Source of the DNA: Rhizobium sp. ASV8
GTDB taxonomy: Bacteria; Pseudomonadota; Alphaproteobacteria; Rhizobiales; Rhizobiaceae
Assembly (NCBI RefSeq): GCF_016429255.1
Contig: NZ_JAELUG010000084.1
Coordinates: 1-32,296, forward strand
Direction: 5' to 3'
DNA length: 32,296 bases
Shown here: positions 17,550 to 24,392 of the stretch, piece by piece
How the letters are laid out: each line of letters begins with the position of its first letter
Position numbering within the stretch: position 1 is the stretch's first letter
Notes under the pieces: model-generated
Told to the model about the DNA's origin: nothing
Seen by the model: the letters and a program-made list of their open reading frames with translations, nothing else
The model's database searches: none
Translations under genes and position numbers: made by a program

Positions 17550-18784
17550 AAGTCCTTGTTTTCAATGTCAAATATAGTGAAAATCTCGGCGACGGGCTGC
17601 TTGCGGAGTGCATCGAAGCCGCTCTTGCAAATGGGGGAGGCGGCGTAGAGGTGGAGACCGTCGACCTTGCAGGGCGCCGGGACTTCTCCGGAGGACATGG
17701 CACACGGCGGCGCTTGATACTTGGATTGCTGCGCTGGCTGCCCGCTGCCGCACGGCGCTCACTGGTCAGCCAGGGGTTGAAGCGCAACCTGCGCCGACTT
17801 GCCGCCGGCTGGAACCAGAAAATCGCCAATGCCGATGTCGTGGTGATCGGCGGCGGCAACCTATTTCAAGATGATGACCTCAATTTCCCATTGAAAATCG
17901 GTACGGTGCTAGACTGCGTTTGCCGGCAGGATCGTCCCTTGGCGATCTATGCGGTCGGAGTCAGCCAGCACTGGTCGAATTCCGCATATGAACTCTTCGC
18001 GCGCGCGAAACGGGCGCGGCTTGTTCATCTCTCCGTGCGCGACGGGTTTGCTCAGGACAATTGGCACGAACACTTTCCGGAAGGGCCGAGGGCGAAAATC
18101 GTCCGGGACCCTGGACTTTTGATCGGCTCTCTGTCGGCGATGCAAAGGCCCACACAGTCAGCAGGCAGGAGACTGACCATCGGCCTGTGCGTGACCGATC
18201 CCATCATACTGCGCCGGCATAGCACATCGGCCGTCGCCGCTATCCCGTTTTCCAATATTGGTGCCTACAGGGATCTGATCGGCCTGTTCCTCGATGACGG
18301 GCTGCGGGTGGTGTTGTTTTGCAACGGGGCCAGGGAAGATCAGAGATTTGCGGAACGCATTCTCGGGTCGGTGGTCAGGCACAGAGCTGTCGATCGCGAT
18401 GTCCTTGATATTGCTCGGCGTCCGGCAACTCCCGGCGACCTCGTCGATATAATCTCATCGATGGATGTGATCCTGGCGCATCGTCTGCATGCTTGTATTG
18501 CCGCCTATGCATTGGGGATCCCGCATGTGGGCTTGAGCTGGGACAAGAAGGTCGAAGGCTTTTTCAATTCCGTTGGACGAGAAGACTATCTGGTAAAGGA
18601 CGCGACGTTGTCGCCAGTATTTGTCGCCTCCCTGGTCAGGGCGGCCGACAGGGACGGGATTGAGCCACTTCGGCATCAGATTGTCGTTGCGGAGACCCGA
18701 GCGGGAATTTCGAACATGCGTCGCCATCTGTTGGAATGTGATCAATCCGATGTGCCTTTGCCGTATCCAATGCGCGGCGAATAA
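17546..18784 (+). CDS. Polysaccharide pyruvyl transferase family protein
   Basis: 412 residues. The fold is recognisable from the N-terminal MKVLVFNVKYSENLGDGLL, the central VVIGGGNLFQDDDLNFPLK, IYAVGVSQHW, LSVRDGFAQDN and the C-terminal VILAHRLHACIAAYALGIP followed by LSWDKKVEGFF. These match the CsaB/ExoV-type family (PF04230), which adds ketal pyruvate to sugars of exopolysaccharides using phosphoenolpyruvate. It is translationally coupled to the polymerase. Pyruvylation would give the polymer negative charge. Some family members act on other substrates, so the exact reaction is inferred from context. The last gene of its unit; an AT-rich 170-base gap follows. Confidence 0.88.
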   Translation: MKVLVFNVKYSENLGDGLLAECIEAALANGGGGVEVETVDLAGRRDFSGGHGTRRRLILGLLRWLPAAARRSLVSQGLKRNLRRLAAGWNQKIANADVVVIGGGNLFQDDDLNFPLKIGTVLDCVCRQDRPLAIYAVGVSQHWSNSAYELFARAKRARLVHLSVRDGFAQDNWHEHFPEGPRAKIVRDPGLLIGSLSAMQRPTQSAGRRLTIGLCVTDPIILRRHSTSAVAAIPFSNIGAYRDLIGLFLDDGLRVVLFCNGAREDQRFAERILGSVVRHRAVDRDVLDIARRPATPGDLVDIISSMDVILAHRLHACIAAYALGIPHVGLSWDKKVEGFFNSVGREDYLVKDATLSPVFVASLVRAADRDGIEPLRHQIVVAETRAGISNMRRHLLECDQSDVPLPYPMRGE

Positions 18785-18795
18785 TCTCTGAGTTT

Positions 18796-18820
18796 AAAGT
18801 ATATTGCATGTCGATACTTT
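18796..18820. repeat. Inverted repeat AAAGTAT-N11-ATACTTT
   Basis: Two exact 7-base arms at 18796-18802 and 18814-18820. A related AAGTAT copy (within AAGTATAC) lies at 18833-18838. The element sits 12 bases past the pyruvyl transferase stop and about 135 bases before the Crp-like gene. No T-run follows at once, so an operator is as likely as a terminator. Confidence 0.4.
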
Positions 18821-18954
18821 GAAGCTTTATTTAAGTATACATAAGAAATTATTTGAGGCGCCATCAGATGATGCAAATTCAAAGAAGAATAAAATGTGAA
18901 TTTGAATTAAAGACTTTACGAAAAAACCATGCTATTAAGTAGTTGGAGCTTACT

Positions 18955-19686
18955 ATGTTTCCGAATGCTCAGAGGTGTATTCGGGAAATGCTTCTCGTCC
19001 AAGGGGATGACGGCATGGCGGCGCAGATTCCGATTGAACATATTCGCAACCTAGGTGGCGTAACGCGAACGTTTACAGCCGGCAGTGCGATCTGTGGATA
19101 CGATGATGACGCGCCGCGTCTTCTGTTCGTTGTGAACGGATGGGCTGCCTGCAGCAAGATGCTGCCGAACGGCACGCGCTTCGTGACGGAATTTGTACTG
19201 CACGGTGGCATGATCTCAACAACCTTGACGGCGCTCTCACGCGAGATCGTGCGAGCCGTCACCAACGTGACGGTCGTGGCTTTTCCAGATTTCACCTCTC
19301 TTCCCAAGATTGAGGCGCCGACATTTTTCTATCGCATCGTCATTGGCGAATTGATGCGACATCAGGCTCGCATGTCCGAGCGGCTAGCCAATATGGGTCG
19401 GCGCGATGCACTCGAGAGAACCGGGCATATGCTGCTTGAGCTTGGAACACGTGCCGGCATGTCTCGCGACTATGATAATTGCGAGTATTTCGATTGTCCT
19501 TTGACGCAAGCGGATATCGGTGATGCCGTCGGCTTATCGACGGTACATATAAACCGGGTGTTGCGGGATATGCGGGAAGCCCGTCTTTTGTTGTTCCGTA
19601 ACGGTATAGTTGTTTTTCTTGATCGTGCACGCCTTGCCGATCTTGTCGACTTCGACGAGTCCTGTTTCGATGCAACTATGATTTGA
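18955..19686 (+). CDS. Crp/FNR-family transcriptional regulator
   Basis: 243 residues. An N-terminal cyclic-nucleotide-binding-like beta-barrel (about 25-120; GGVTRTFTAGSAICGY, RLLFVVNGWAACSKMLPNG) is followed by a long dimer helix and a winged helix (LTQADIGDAVGLSTVHINRV, then LRDMREARLL). Helix recognition residues fit rhizobial Crp-like proteins. The classic cAMP-binding segment (GE...RSA) is not present; the aligned stretch reads GGMISTTLTALSREIVRA, so cAMP binding is doubtful. There is no cysteine cluster for an iron-sulphur centre near the N-terminus. I chose the ATG at 18955 because GGAG lies six bases before it; an upstream in-frame TTG at 18943 lacks support. It precedes the LuxR-type gene and the curli operon on the same strand. 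Control of those genes is a reasonable guess from position only. Confidence 0.88.
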   Translation: MFPNAQRCIREMLLVQGDDGMAAQIPIEHIRNLGGVTRTFTAGSAICGYDDDAPRLLFVVNGWAACSKMLPNGTRFVTEFVLHGGMISTTLTALSREIVRAVTNVTVVAFPDFTSLPKIEAPTFFYRIVIGELMRHQARMSERLANMGRRDALERTGHMLLELGTRAGMSRDYDNCEYFDCPLTQADIGDAVGLSTVHINRVLRDMREARLLLFRNGIVVFLDRARLADLVDFDESCFDATMI

Positions 19687-19752
19687 TTGCGTATAAATAA
19701 CTATCTTGAAGTGAATAGATAAGCATCGATTTATTTAATATTTCCATTAACT

Positions 19753-19768
19753 ATTAACACATGTTAAT
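19753..19768. promoter_or_regulatory. Perfect palindrome ATTAAC-ACAT-GTTAAT, candidate operator
   Basis: A 16-base inverted repeat with six-base arms and a four-base centre. It is preceded by a direct copy of ATTAAC at 19746-19751. It lies in the AT-rich gap between the Crp-like and LuxR-like genes, 74 bases before the small ORF and 174 before the LuxR start. Arm and spacer sizes suit a dimeric helix-turn-helix regulator. Confidence 0.42.
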
Positions 19769-19826
19769 GCGCAAGAAAGCAAAATACGTAATTACTAACA
19801 TGCAAAACCAAAAAGAGGGGGATGAC

Positions 19827-19967
19827 ATGTCAAATCAGAATGATATTCGATCAATGTGCCGGCTATGCTATTTGAGTCGAATGAATACTAGGGCTTCCTC
19901 CAAAGATACAATGCGATTTTTAATGAATAGAGGTAACGGCCATGCATGGACAATCTATAACAAGTGA
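19827..19967 (+). CDS. Possible 46-residue ORF upstream of and overlapping the LuxR-type gene
   Basis: An ATG at 19827 is preceded by GAGGGG at a spacing of six bases, one of the better ribosome sites in the region. The frame encodes 46 residues, beginning MSNQNDIRSMCRLCYLSR and rich in Arg, Asn and Met, with a single CxxC. No signal peptide or membrane segment is seen and I do not recognise a family. The stop lies 26 bases inside the start of the LuxR-type gene, so ribosomes finishing it would be placed close to the next start. It could be a translated leader that couples or tunes expression, or a chance ORF. Codon content is AT-rich like the surrounding gap. Confidence 0.4.
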   Translation: MSNQNDIRSMCRLCYLSRMNTRASSKDTMRFLMNRGNGHAWTIYNK

Positions 19968-20700
19968 GAAATTCACGTCGGATGGAACTGCGCGTATCAT
20001 TTCTGTTCGGGCATCGGATAGTTTGAGACCATTCAGCACGCCGGGTGTTGATGAATGGGAGGACTACATTCTCCTGATTGATTCCAGGGCATTGGACCGT
20101 GAGTGCCTGTCCAAGAGCCTGGCCGAATGCGACAGCGCCATGCACATCATCACTGTCGGCTCGTTGGACGAATGGCAAACGCGCAATATGCAAGCATTGC
20201 CCTCGGCAGTTCTCTTCATGATTGGCGGTCGCAAGGTTTCTGATACTGACGTCAGTGCCAAGATCTGCGCGCTGGTGGAAAGGTTCCAGACGAGCCCGGT
20301 CATCGTGGGTGCTGATGGCGATGAGCTTGCCCAGCTCCTGCATGCACTTGAATGTGGTGCGCGTGGCTATATCCCAACCAGCGTCGGCATCAAGGTTGCG
20401 GCAGAGGCTCTAGCATTGGCACGTGCGGGCGGCGTCTTCGTTCCGGCGAGCAGCTTGCTGGCAGCCAAGGAGGCAATCACGCCAGTGGCAAGTCGAAACG
20501 GTTGTCTCGACAGTCTGTTTACGCCGCGTGAAGTGGTCGTTGCCGAGGCCCTGAGACGAGGGAAGGCGAACAAGATCATTGCTTATGAGATGGATCTTTG
20601 CGAGAGCACCGTCAAAGTTCACATTCGCAATATCATGAAGAAGCTGAATGCCACGAACCGAACCGAAGTGGCCTACAAGATCCGCGAACTCGTCCGCTAG
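19942..20700 (+). CDS. LuxR-family regulator with degenerate receiver domain (CsgD-like candidate)
   Basis: 252 residues. The C-terminus (about 193-250) is a typical LuxR/FixJ helix-turn-helix: FTPREVVVAEALRRGKANK, then ESTVKVHIRNIMKKL and NRTEVAYK. The N-terminal part (about 42-170) has receiver-domain layout (YILLIDSRALDRECL, GARGYIPTSVGIKVAAEAL). The phosphoacceptor strand reads AVLFMIGGR with no Asp, the usual acidic pair is not evident, and the conserved Lys after the fifth strand is replaced (IPTSVG). Phosphorylation is therefore unlikely. E. coli CsgD is also a LuxR-type protein with an atypical receiver and controls curli; this gene lies 2.2 kb upstream of a curli operon on the same strand. 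GAGG eight bases before the ATG at 19942 supports the start. The family is certain; the CsgD-like role is inference. Confidence 0.88.
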   Translation: MHGQSITSEKFTSDGTARIISVRASDSLRPFSTPGVDEWEDYILLIDSRALDRECLSKSLAECDSAMHIITVGSLDEWQTRNMQALPSAVLFMIGGRKVSDTDVSAKICALVERFQTSPVIVGADGDELAQLLHALECGARGYIPTSVGIKVAAEALALARAGGVFVPASSLLAAKEAITPVASRNGCLDSLFTPREVVVAEALRRGKANKIIAYEMDLCESTVKVHIRNIMKKLNATNRTEVAYKIRELVR

Positions 20701-21225
20701 TATAGTCGGGATCACGACTGCCGGACGGACAATCTCAGAGGCGGTATAGTCGTACCTGGAACCTTCTAACCCCGGCAAGTGCCGGGACAAGCGAATGTCG
20801 CAGACCAGCCGGGCTGCATCACCTTAGATTGCTGGGCAGGTGCTGGTGGTTGATGCGCCACTGGCCGCATGATGGAGACGCTGAGGAATGTCATCGCGCT
20901 TCCTGGTCATTGCCATCACATTTTTGCGGTGGTCTTGTCGTCGTTGAAATGGCGCGAAAGCGAGCGGCAGGGCATGTTCACGCCGCCATCCAAGCCCGAA
21001 GGTCTGAAGCCGCGACAACATTTCATCCCAAGGATTCCCTTTGTATTGCAGGTCGAGGCGCGCCGCGCGCTTTTCCGCGAGATGTTCTCGCTCGCCCCGG
21101 ATCGAGAAGGCCGACCGCCAGGCGCGGCAATTATAAACCTTCCCAGCAGATGCTTGGGCTCTCAATCCCTTCAGCGGAATGATAGTCGACTGCCCGGCCC
21201 AGTCATCGGGGATGGCAGGGCAACC
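20701..21225. other. 525-base stretch without a recognised gene
   Basis: Between the LuxR-type gene and the DUF6941-like gene both strands have short open frames, but none gives a protein I recognise. The longest minus-strand frame not overlapping a known gene (20824-21165, 113 codons) contains RLDLQYKGNPWDEMLSRL. It reads like possible coding sequence for part of its length and may be a gene remnant. The first 100 bases repeat TATAGTCG (20701 and 20745) and contain a short hairpin. Confidence 0.4.
20771..20786 (+). terminator. Short GC hairpin after the LuxR-type gene, possible terminator
   Basis: CCCGGC-AAGT-GCCGGG forms a six-pair stem with a four-base loop, 70 bases past the LuxR stop. 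No T-tract follows, so intrinsic termination is uncertain. Confidence 0.3.
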
Positions 21226-21651
21226 TCAGCGTTGCGCTACGCGCAGAGAAGCGATTTCTGCCGGTTTGTCGTCGATGATAGCGCTGACCGTCAGCAAGCC
21301 GGGCTGGCGCAATCTCAACGGCGAGAAGATAAGGCTGGCGCCGATGACGACATTGAGCGGAGTGTCGTGCACTTCCACCCCCGAGGACAGATCCTTTTGC
21401 TCATCGAGTTGGGCCGGATCCAATCGCTCTTCCAGAATTGGCTGTCGATCACCGGGCGCTGCGCAGCGCAGGACGATGGAACGATATGGTTCCGTTGAGG
21501 AGGTGATCAAGTTCACATGCACGCAGAATTTGGGCAGTGAAAACGGAAACTCCGGTAGCGTCAGCACGCCACTGTAAACGCCGATGAAGCTTAGCTTCTC
21601 TCCGATTTCGGTGCGAACGTCGTCGCAAAAGATACAATATCCATAACGCAT
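21226..21651 (-). CDS. DUF6941-like small protein
   Basis: About 141 residues starting MRYGYCIFCDDVRTEIGEKL, then FIGVYSGVLTLPEFPFSLPK and FCVHVNLITSS. The beginning matches my memory of the DUF6941 family, whose members are small, begin with a xxIFCDDxR motif, and have no known function. The frame is open to 21822, but the extra 57 codons overlap the XRE gene in another frame and look non-coding; GAGTGAA before the ATG at 21651 supports the shorter form. It begins four bases after the end of the XRE-type gene, so it is the third member of a leftward unit. Three Cys residues lie in the first half. No membrane or signal segment is seen. Confidence 0.65.
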   Translation of the reverse strand: MRYGYCIFCDDVRTEIGEKLSFIGVYSGVLTLPEFPFSLPKFCVHVNLITSSTEPYRSIVLRCAAPGDRQPILEERLDPAQLDEQKDLSSGVEVHDTPLNVVIGASLIFSPLRLRQPGLLTVSAIIDDKPAEIASLRVAQR

Positions 21652-21655
21652 GTCT

Positions 21656-22063
21656 TCACTCGTCCCGATCAATGTTGGTGCGGACCACAATCGTGCGGAT
21701 CGCCCGCGAGGAACTCCAAGTCGCGACCCCACTGGAGCAAACTGGATGGAGAGCGGCCTGCGTCTCGGGTCCCGAGGCGCAACCGCCATCCGGCGATCCC
21801 ATGGGGTCACGCAACTCGACATGAATCTCCTTGTCGAGTGCCCAGGCGAGATCTGCGATCGATCGAAGCGGAAGCTCCTTTTGACCGCAGAGATAGCTGT
21901 TCAACTCTTTTCGGCTAACGCCGACGAACTCCGCGAGCTGCTGCTGCGTGATGCCATTCTCAGACCTCCTTGCAATGATGGCGGCGACGAGGTCGCTACG
22001 AACATTGGCAACAAAGCGGCTAGCCGCACGCGCACGCGCGCCAATCTCAAACCGAAATGACAT
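21656..22063 (-). CDS. XRE-family helix-turn-helix protein, antitoxin-like
   Basis: 135 residues. A helix-turn-helix spans about 38-92: GITQQQLAEFVGVSRKELNS, then CGQKELPLRSIADLAWAL and IHVELRD. The C-terminal 45 residues are low in complexity (Ser, Arg, Thr) and probably disordered. It overlaps the end of the upstream 163-residue HigB-like gene by 17 bases, the toxin-first order of higBA modules. It would bind the promoter of the unit and may neutralise its partner. A stand-alone phage-type regulator is an alternative. Confidence 0.75.
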   Translation of the reverse strand: MSFRFEIGARARAASRFVANVRSDLVAAIIARRSENGITQQQLAEFVGVSRKELNSYLCGQKELPLRSIADLAWALDKEIHVELRDPMGSPDGGCASGPETQAALHPVCSSGVATWSSSRAIRTIVVRTNIDRDE

Positions 22064-22532
22064 CTTCCGGATTTGCTCCCTCTACGCATAATGCATCACC
22101 GATACCGAGCTCGCGGCGCAACCTGCGCACCTCCAGTCGGTAGCCACGGTAAAGATCATGGTCTTTCACGTGATCGGCCCAGTCCCCGAACACCGCGACA
22201 AAACAATTGTGCATGGCAAACCAGCCGAATATGCGGAAATCTACCGTCTTTAGTTCCCATACCGCATTTCGCTCGAGCCGAATTGCTCTGAACTGTCTTG
22301 AATGAATGAGCGGCTTGCCCGAGACAAATGTGTAGAAGAGAAAATCCAGCTGTTCGACAGGCCTAAGCACTGCGCCGAGCGTTGACGGTTCGTCTTTGCT
22401 TACACGTTCACTCAGCCAATCAATAAAACCCGGAGTGGCAAAAAGCAGTCTCTTGGGCAACTGCTTTCGACCAAGCTGAATCTCAACTTTAACGATTGCT
22501 TCTGATGCTACGAGACTGTCAAACGTCGTCAT
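22047..22532 (-). CDS. HigB/RelE-like toxin candidate
   Basis: About 161 residues. The central part, AVWELKTVDFRIFGWFAMHN followed by CFVAVFGDWADHVKDHDLYRGY and RRLRREL, resembles the core of HigB/Gp49-like proteins (a WELR-type strand, a phenylalanine/isoleucine-rich strand, then a basic helix). The N-terminal 80 residues are longer than in typical 90-120-residue toxins. It is followed, with an overlap, by an XRE protein, which fits a toxin-antitoxin pair. The open frame could begin at a TTG at 22541; I prefer the ATG at 22532, though neither has a clear ribosome site. Toxin activity is inferred from weak similarity and gene order. Confidence 0.55.
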   Translation of the reverse strand: MTTFDSLVASEAIVKVEIQLGRKQLPKRLLFATPGFIDWLSERVSKDEPSTLGAVLRPVEQLDFLFYTFVSGKPLIHSRQFRAIRLERNAVWELKTVDFRIFGWFAMHNCFVAVFGDWADHVKDHDLYRGYRLEVRRLRRELGIGDALCVEGANPEDVISV

Positions 22533-22639
22533 GACTGTCAACTAATCCATTATCATGTGGCAAGCCTTTCACTGCAGTTACCTGAGGGTAAGATGAATAG
22601 CTGCACATCTGGATTGCACTTATCTACCTTCCTGATGGC

Positions 22640-22669
22640 TTAGTGAGCCTAGTTAAAGATGAGTATAAT
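22640..22669 (+). promoter_or_regulatory. Candidate sigma-70-type promoter of the curli operon
   Basis: A perfect TATAAT lies at 22664-22669. About 18 bases upstream is TTAGTG, a poor match to TTGACA. A weak -35 would fit a promoter that needs an activator such as a CsgD-like or Crp-like protein. This is an eye-picked site. Confidence 0.3.
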
Positions 22670-22699
22670 ATCTGTATTGTGAAAATTCATATCTAAACT

Positions 22700-22719
22700 C
22701 CTACTCACTTTGAGGTAGG
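22700..22719. promoter_or_regulatory. Inverted repeat CCTAC-N10-GTAGG, candidate operator
   Basis: Five-base arms at 22700-22704 and 22715-22719 flank TCACTTTGAG. It lies about 30 bases downstream of the candidate TATAAT and 140 bases before the curli operon. The size suits a dimeric regulator; arms are short, so chance is possible. Confidence 0.3.
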
Positions 22720-22859
22720 CCTCTAATATTTCATCTATTTTGACCCTCCGCTGCTAGTACGAAGGGTTCTCTTGTTCGGCTCTCGCCAGGCGGCCTATTA
22801 AAAGGCTTGAGGGCGGCGAATAGTCGCTTGCCCCGTCTTGGAGAACAGGGAGGATCGAC

Positions 22860-23936
22860 ATGAAGACGATTGGAGCTCTCGCCATTCTTCTGGCAAGTAC
22901 TTCATTGGCACTTGCGCAGCCACCATCAACACCGGCTGACAATGAATCATTCATTGGTCAGATGGGCGCCTTCAACGGCGCGTTCGTCAGTCAGGATACT
23001 GGCAACAACCAGGCGCTGACCCTTCAGAACGGTGTCGGCAACTTTGCGGTCACCAATCAGGACAAGGCGAAGTCCAACACATCCGACATCCTGCAATTTG
23101 GCGCCGGCAATTTTGCTGTCGCTGACCAGAAGGGCAAGACCAACGACCAGAGCACGCTTCAGTTTGGTACCTTGAACTTCGCGTCGACACGCCAGCGTGA
23201 CGGCGGGCAGAACAACTCTACAATAGGCCAATTCGGCTTCGGCAATGCCGCATTCGTGGATCAGTCCAAGGGTGACAATTCCCAGGATACGCTCCAGGTC
23301 GGCGGGTTGAATTTTGCCTCGACCACCCAGACCAACGGTTCCCATGGCTCGAACAGTTCGGACACCATGCAGTTCGGTTGGGGCAACGGCGCTGTTGTCG
23401 GCCAGGACGGCGGCAGAAACGACCAGACGACGCTACAGGTGGGCGTCGGCAATTTTGCCGCCACCTCACAATGGGGCGTCATCGGTAGCAACGGCAATGC
23501 CTCTTCCACGACACAGTTTGGTTGGGAGAACGTGTCCTTTGCCAGCCAGGCCGGCGGCAACAATTCGCAGGACACATTCCAGGCCGGCGGACGTAACTTC
23601 GCCGCGACAAGCCAGTCGTCGTTCTTCGGTGTAAATAAAGCAAGCACTGCGCAATTCGGCATTGGAAATACCGCGCTGACGGCACAGATCGCCAATCCGC
23701 TCGGTTCCAACGATTCTCTCATCGTGCAGGCTGGCTATCACAACACGGCCATAGCATCCCAGTCCGGCGTACAGGGCGGCGGCTTCCAGCTCGGAGGCTC
23801 GAACCTCCAGGGGACCGTTCAGATCGGTACCGGGAACTATGCACTGACTTCGCAGACCAGCTCGAGTTCGGTGACGAATACGTCGGTGACGGCACAGTTC
23901 GGTTATAGGAACGTCGCCGTCACGGTCCAGCATTAA
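22860..23936 (+). CDS. csgA: Major curlin-like amyloid subunit with about 13 curlin repeats
   Basis: 358 residues. A signal peptide (MKTIGALAILLASTSLALA) is followed by about 13-14 imperfect repeats of 22-25 residues with the curlin pattern Q-x-G-x-x-N-x-A-x-x-x-Q, for example LQFGAGNFAVADQ, GQFGFGNAAFVDQ and MQFGWGNGAVVGQ. E. coli CsgA has five repeats and about 150 residues, so this is a much longer fibre subunit. Repeats alternate: one type reads QFGxGNxAxVxQ, the next LQVGxxNFAxTxQ, giving a two-repeat period of about 45 residues. The protein should be secreted through the CsgG pore and assemble as surface amyloid. The ribosome site AGGGAGG and the signal peptide fix the start at 22860. 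It is first in the operon, 27 bases ahead of csgH. The family is certain; the symbol follows function, since gene names vary in rhizobia. Confidence 0.93.
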   Translation: MKTIGALAILLASTSLALAQPPSTPADNESFIGQMGAFNGAFVSQDTGNNQALTLQNGVGNFAVTNQDKAKSNTSDILQFGAGNFAVADQKGKTNDQSTLQFGTLNFASTRQRDGGQNNSTIGQFGFGNAAFVDQSKGDNSQDTLQVGGLNFASTTQTNGSHGSNSSDTMQFGWGNGAVVGQDGGRNDQTTLQVGVGNFAATSQWGVIGSNGNASSTTQFGWENVSFASQAGGNNSQDTFQAGGRNFAATSQSSFFGVNKASTAQFGIGNTALTAQIANPLGSNDSLIVQAGYHNTAIASQSGVQGGGFQLGGSNLQGTVQIGTGNYALTSQTSSSSVTNTSVTAQFGYRNVAVTVQH

Positions 23937-23963
23937 AGGGGACGATAGGGGAGGCGAAACGAA

Positions 23964-24392
23964 ATGTCCGCCTCCTCTTTCCAAAGGATCGCTTCCGCTG
24001 CACTGGCGGTCGCCGGCTACCAGTATTCATCGGCTTTTGGAACTCGTAAATCTCTCTTCCTTTGCGCCATGGTGCTTTCGTGCGCGGTTCCCGCCGCCTC
24101 GCAAGCAGGGACGAAATGTCTGATTGCGACAAGCAAGAGAGAGCCGTTTCTGGTGGTGCAGGTGATTGGCAAGTCGACCACGGCGGCATCGGGGACATAC
24201 AGGCTGGTTCTTCTCACGCATGGGGTTGGCGGCACCAGTGAGAGCGTTCAACTGGGCAGTTTTGATCTGCAGCCCGGCTCGGATCGCATACTCGCCACGA
24301 CGATGGTCGCTGTGGCAGACAAGGTTGACGTGAGTGCGAGACTACAGATCGAAACCGATCGAGGTGCATCACAATGTGGGTTATCGGAATGA
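23964..24392 (+). CDS. csgH: CsgH-like curli chaperone/inhibitor
   Basis: 142 residues. The mature domain begins near residue 48 (QAGTKCLIATSKREPFLVVQ) and continues with TTAASGTYRLVLLTHGVGG and QLGSFDLQPGSDRILAT, a small Ig-like beta-sandwich pattern matching alphaproteobacterial CsgH, a periplasmic protein that stops premature curlin aggregation. Cys52 and Cys138 could form a disulphide. GGGGAGG nine bases before ATG 23964 supports the start, and no other usable start precedes the hydrophobic segment. The signal region is odd: two hydrophobic stretches (about 6-18 and 30-47), so the leader is near 48 residues. Its end overlaps the csgB-like start (GAATGA). Confidence 0.8.
   Translation: MSASSFQRIASAALAVAGYQYSSAFGTRKSLFLCAMVLSCAVPAASQAGTKCLIATSKREPFLVVQVIGKSTTAASGTYRLVLLTHGVGGTSESVQLGSFDLQPGSDRILATTMVAVADKVDVSARLQIETDRGASQCGLSE

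Larger units (their letters stand above)
22542..22859. promoter_or_regulatory. 318-base AT-rich gap: curli operon promoter and 5' leader
   Basis: No gene is seen. The region separates the leftward toxin-like gene from the rightward curli operon, so it holds both promoters. It contains a TATAAT at 22664-22669, an inverted repeat at 22700-22719, and AGGGAGG at a spacing of six before the csgA-like ATG at 22860. The untranslated leader would be about 190 bases if that TATAAT is used. Confidence 0.5.

Noticed and set aside
18943..18954. TTG start for the Crp-like gene
   Set aside because: The GGAG ribosome site lies inside these codons and points to the ATG at 18955.
20869..21498. 209-codon plus-strand open frame after the LuxR-type gene
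   Set aside because: The second half is antisense to the DUF6941-like gene and the first half has no family similarity that I can see.
23261..23722. Minus-strand open frames opposite the curlin repeats
   Set aside because: They are reverse readings of the repeats, and their own periodicity is explained by the curlin gene.
22860..23936. CRISPR or tandem DNA repeat array
   Set aside because: The repeats are at protein level, with variable DNA and lengths, in a single open frame with a signal peptide.
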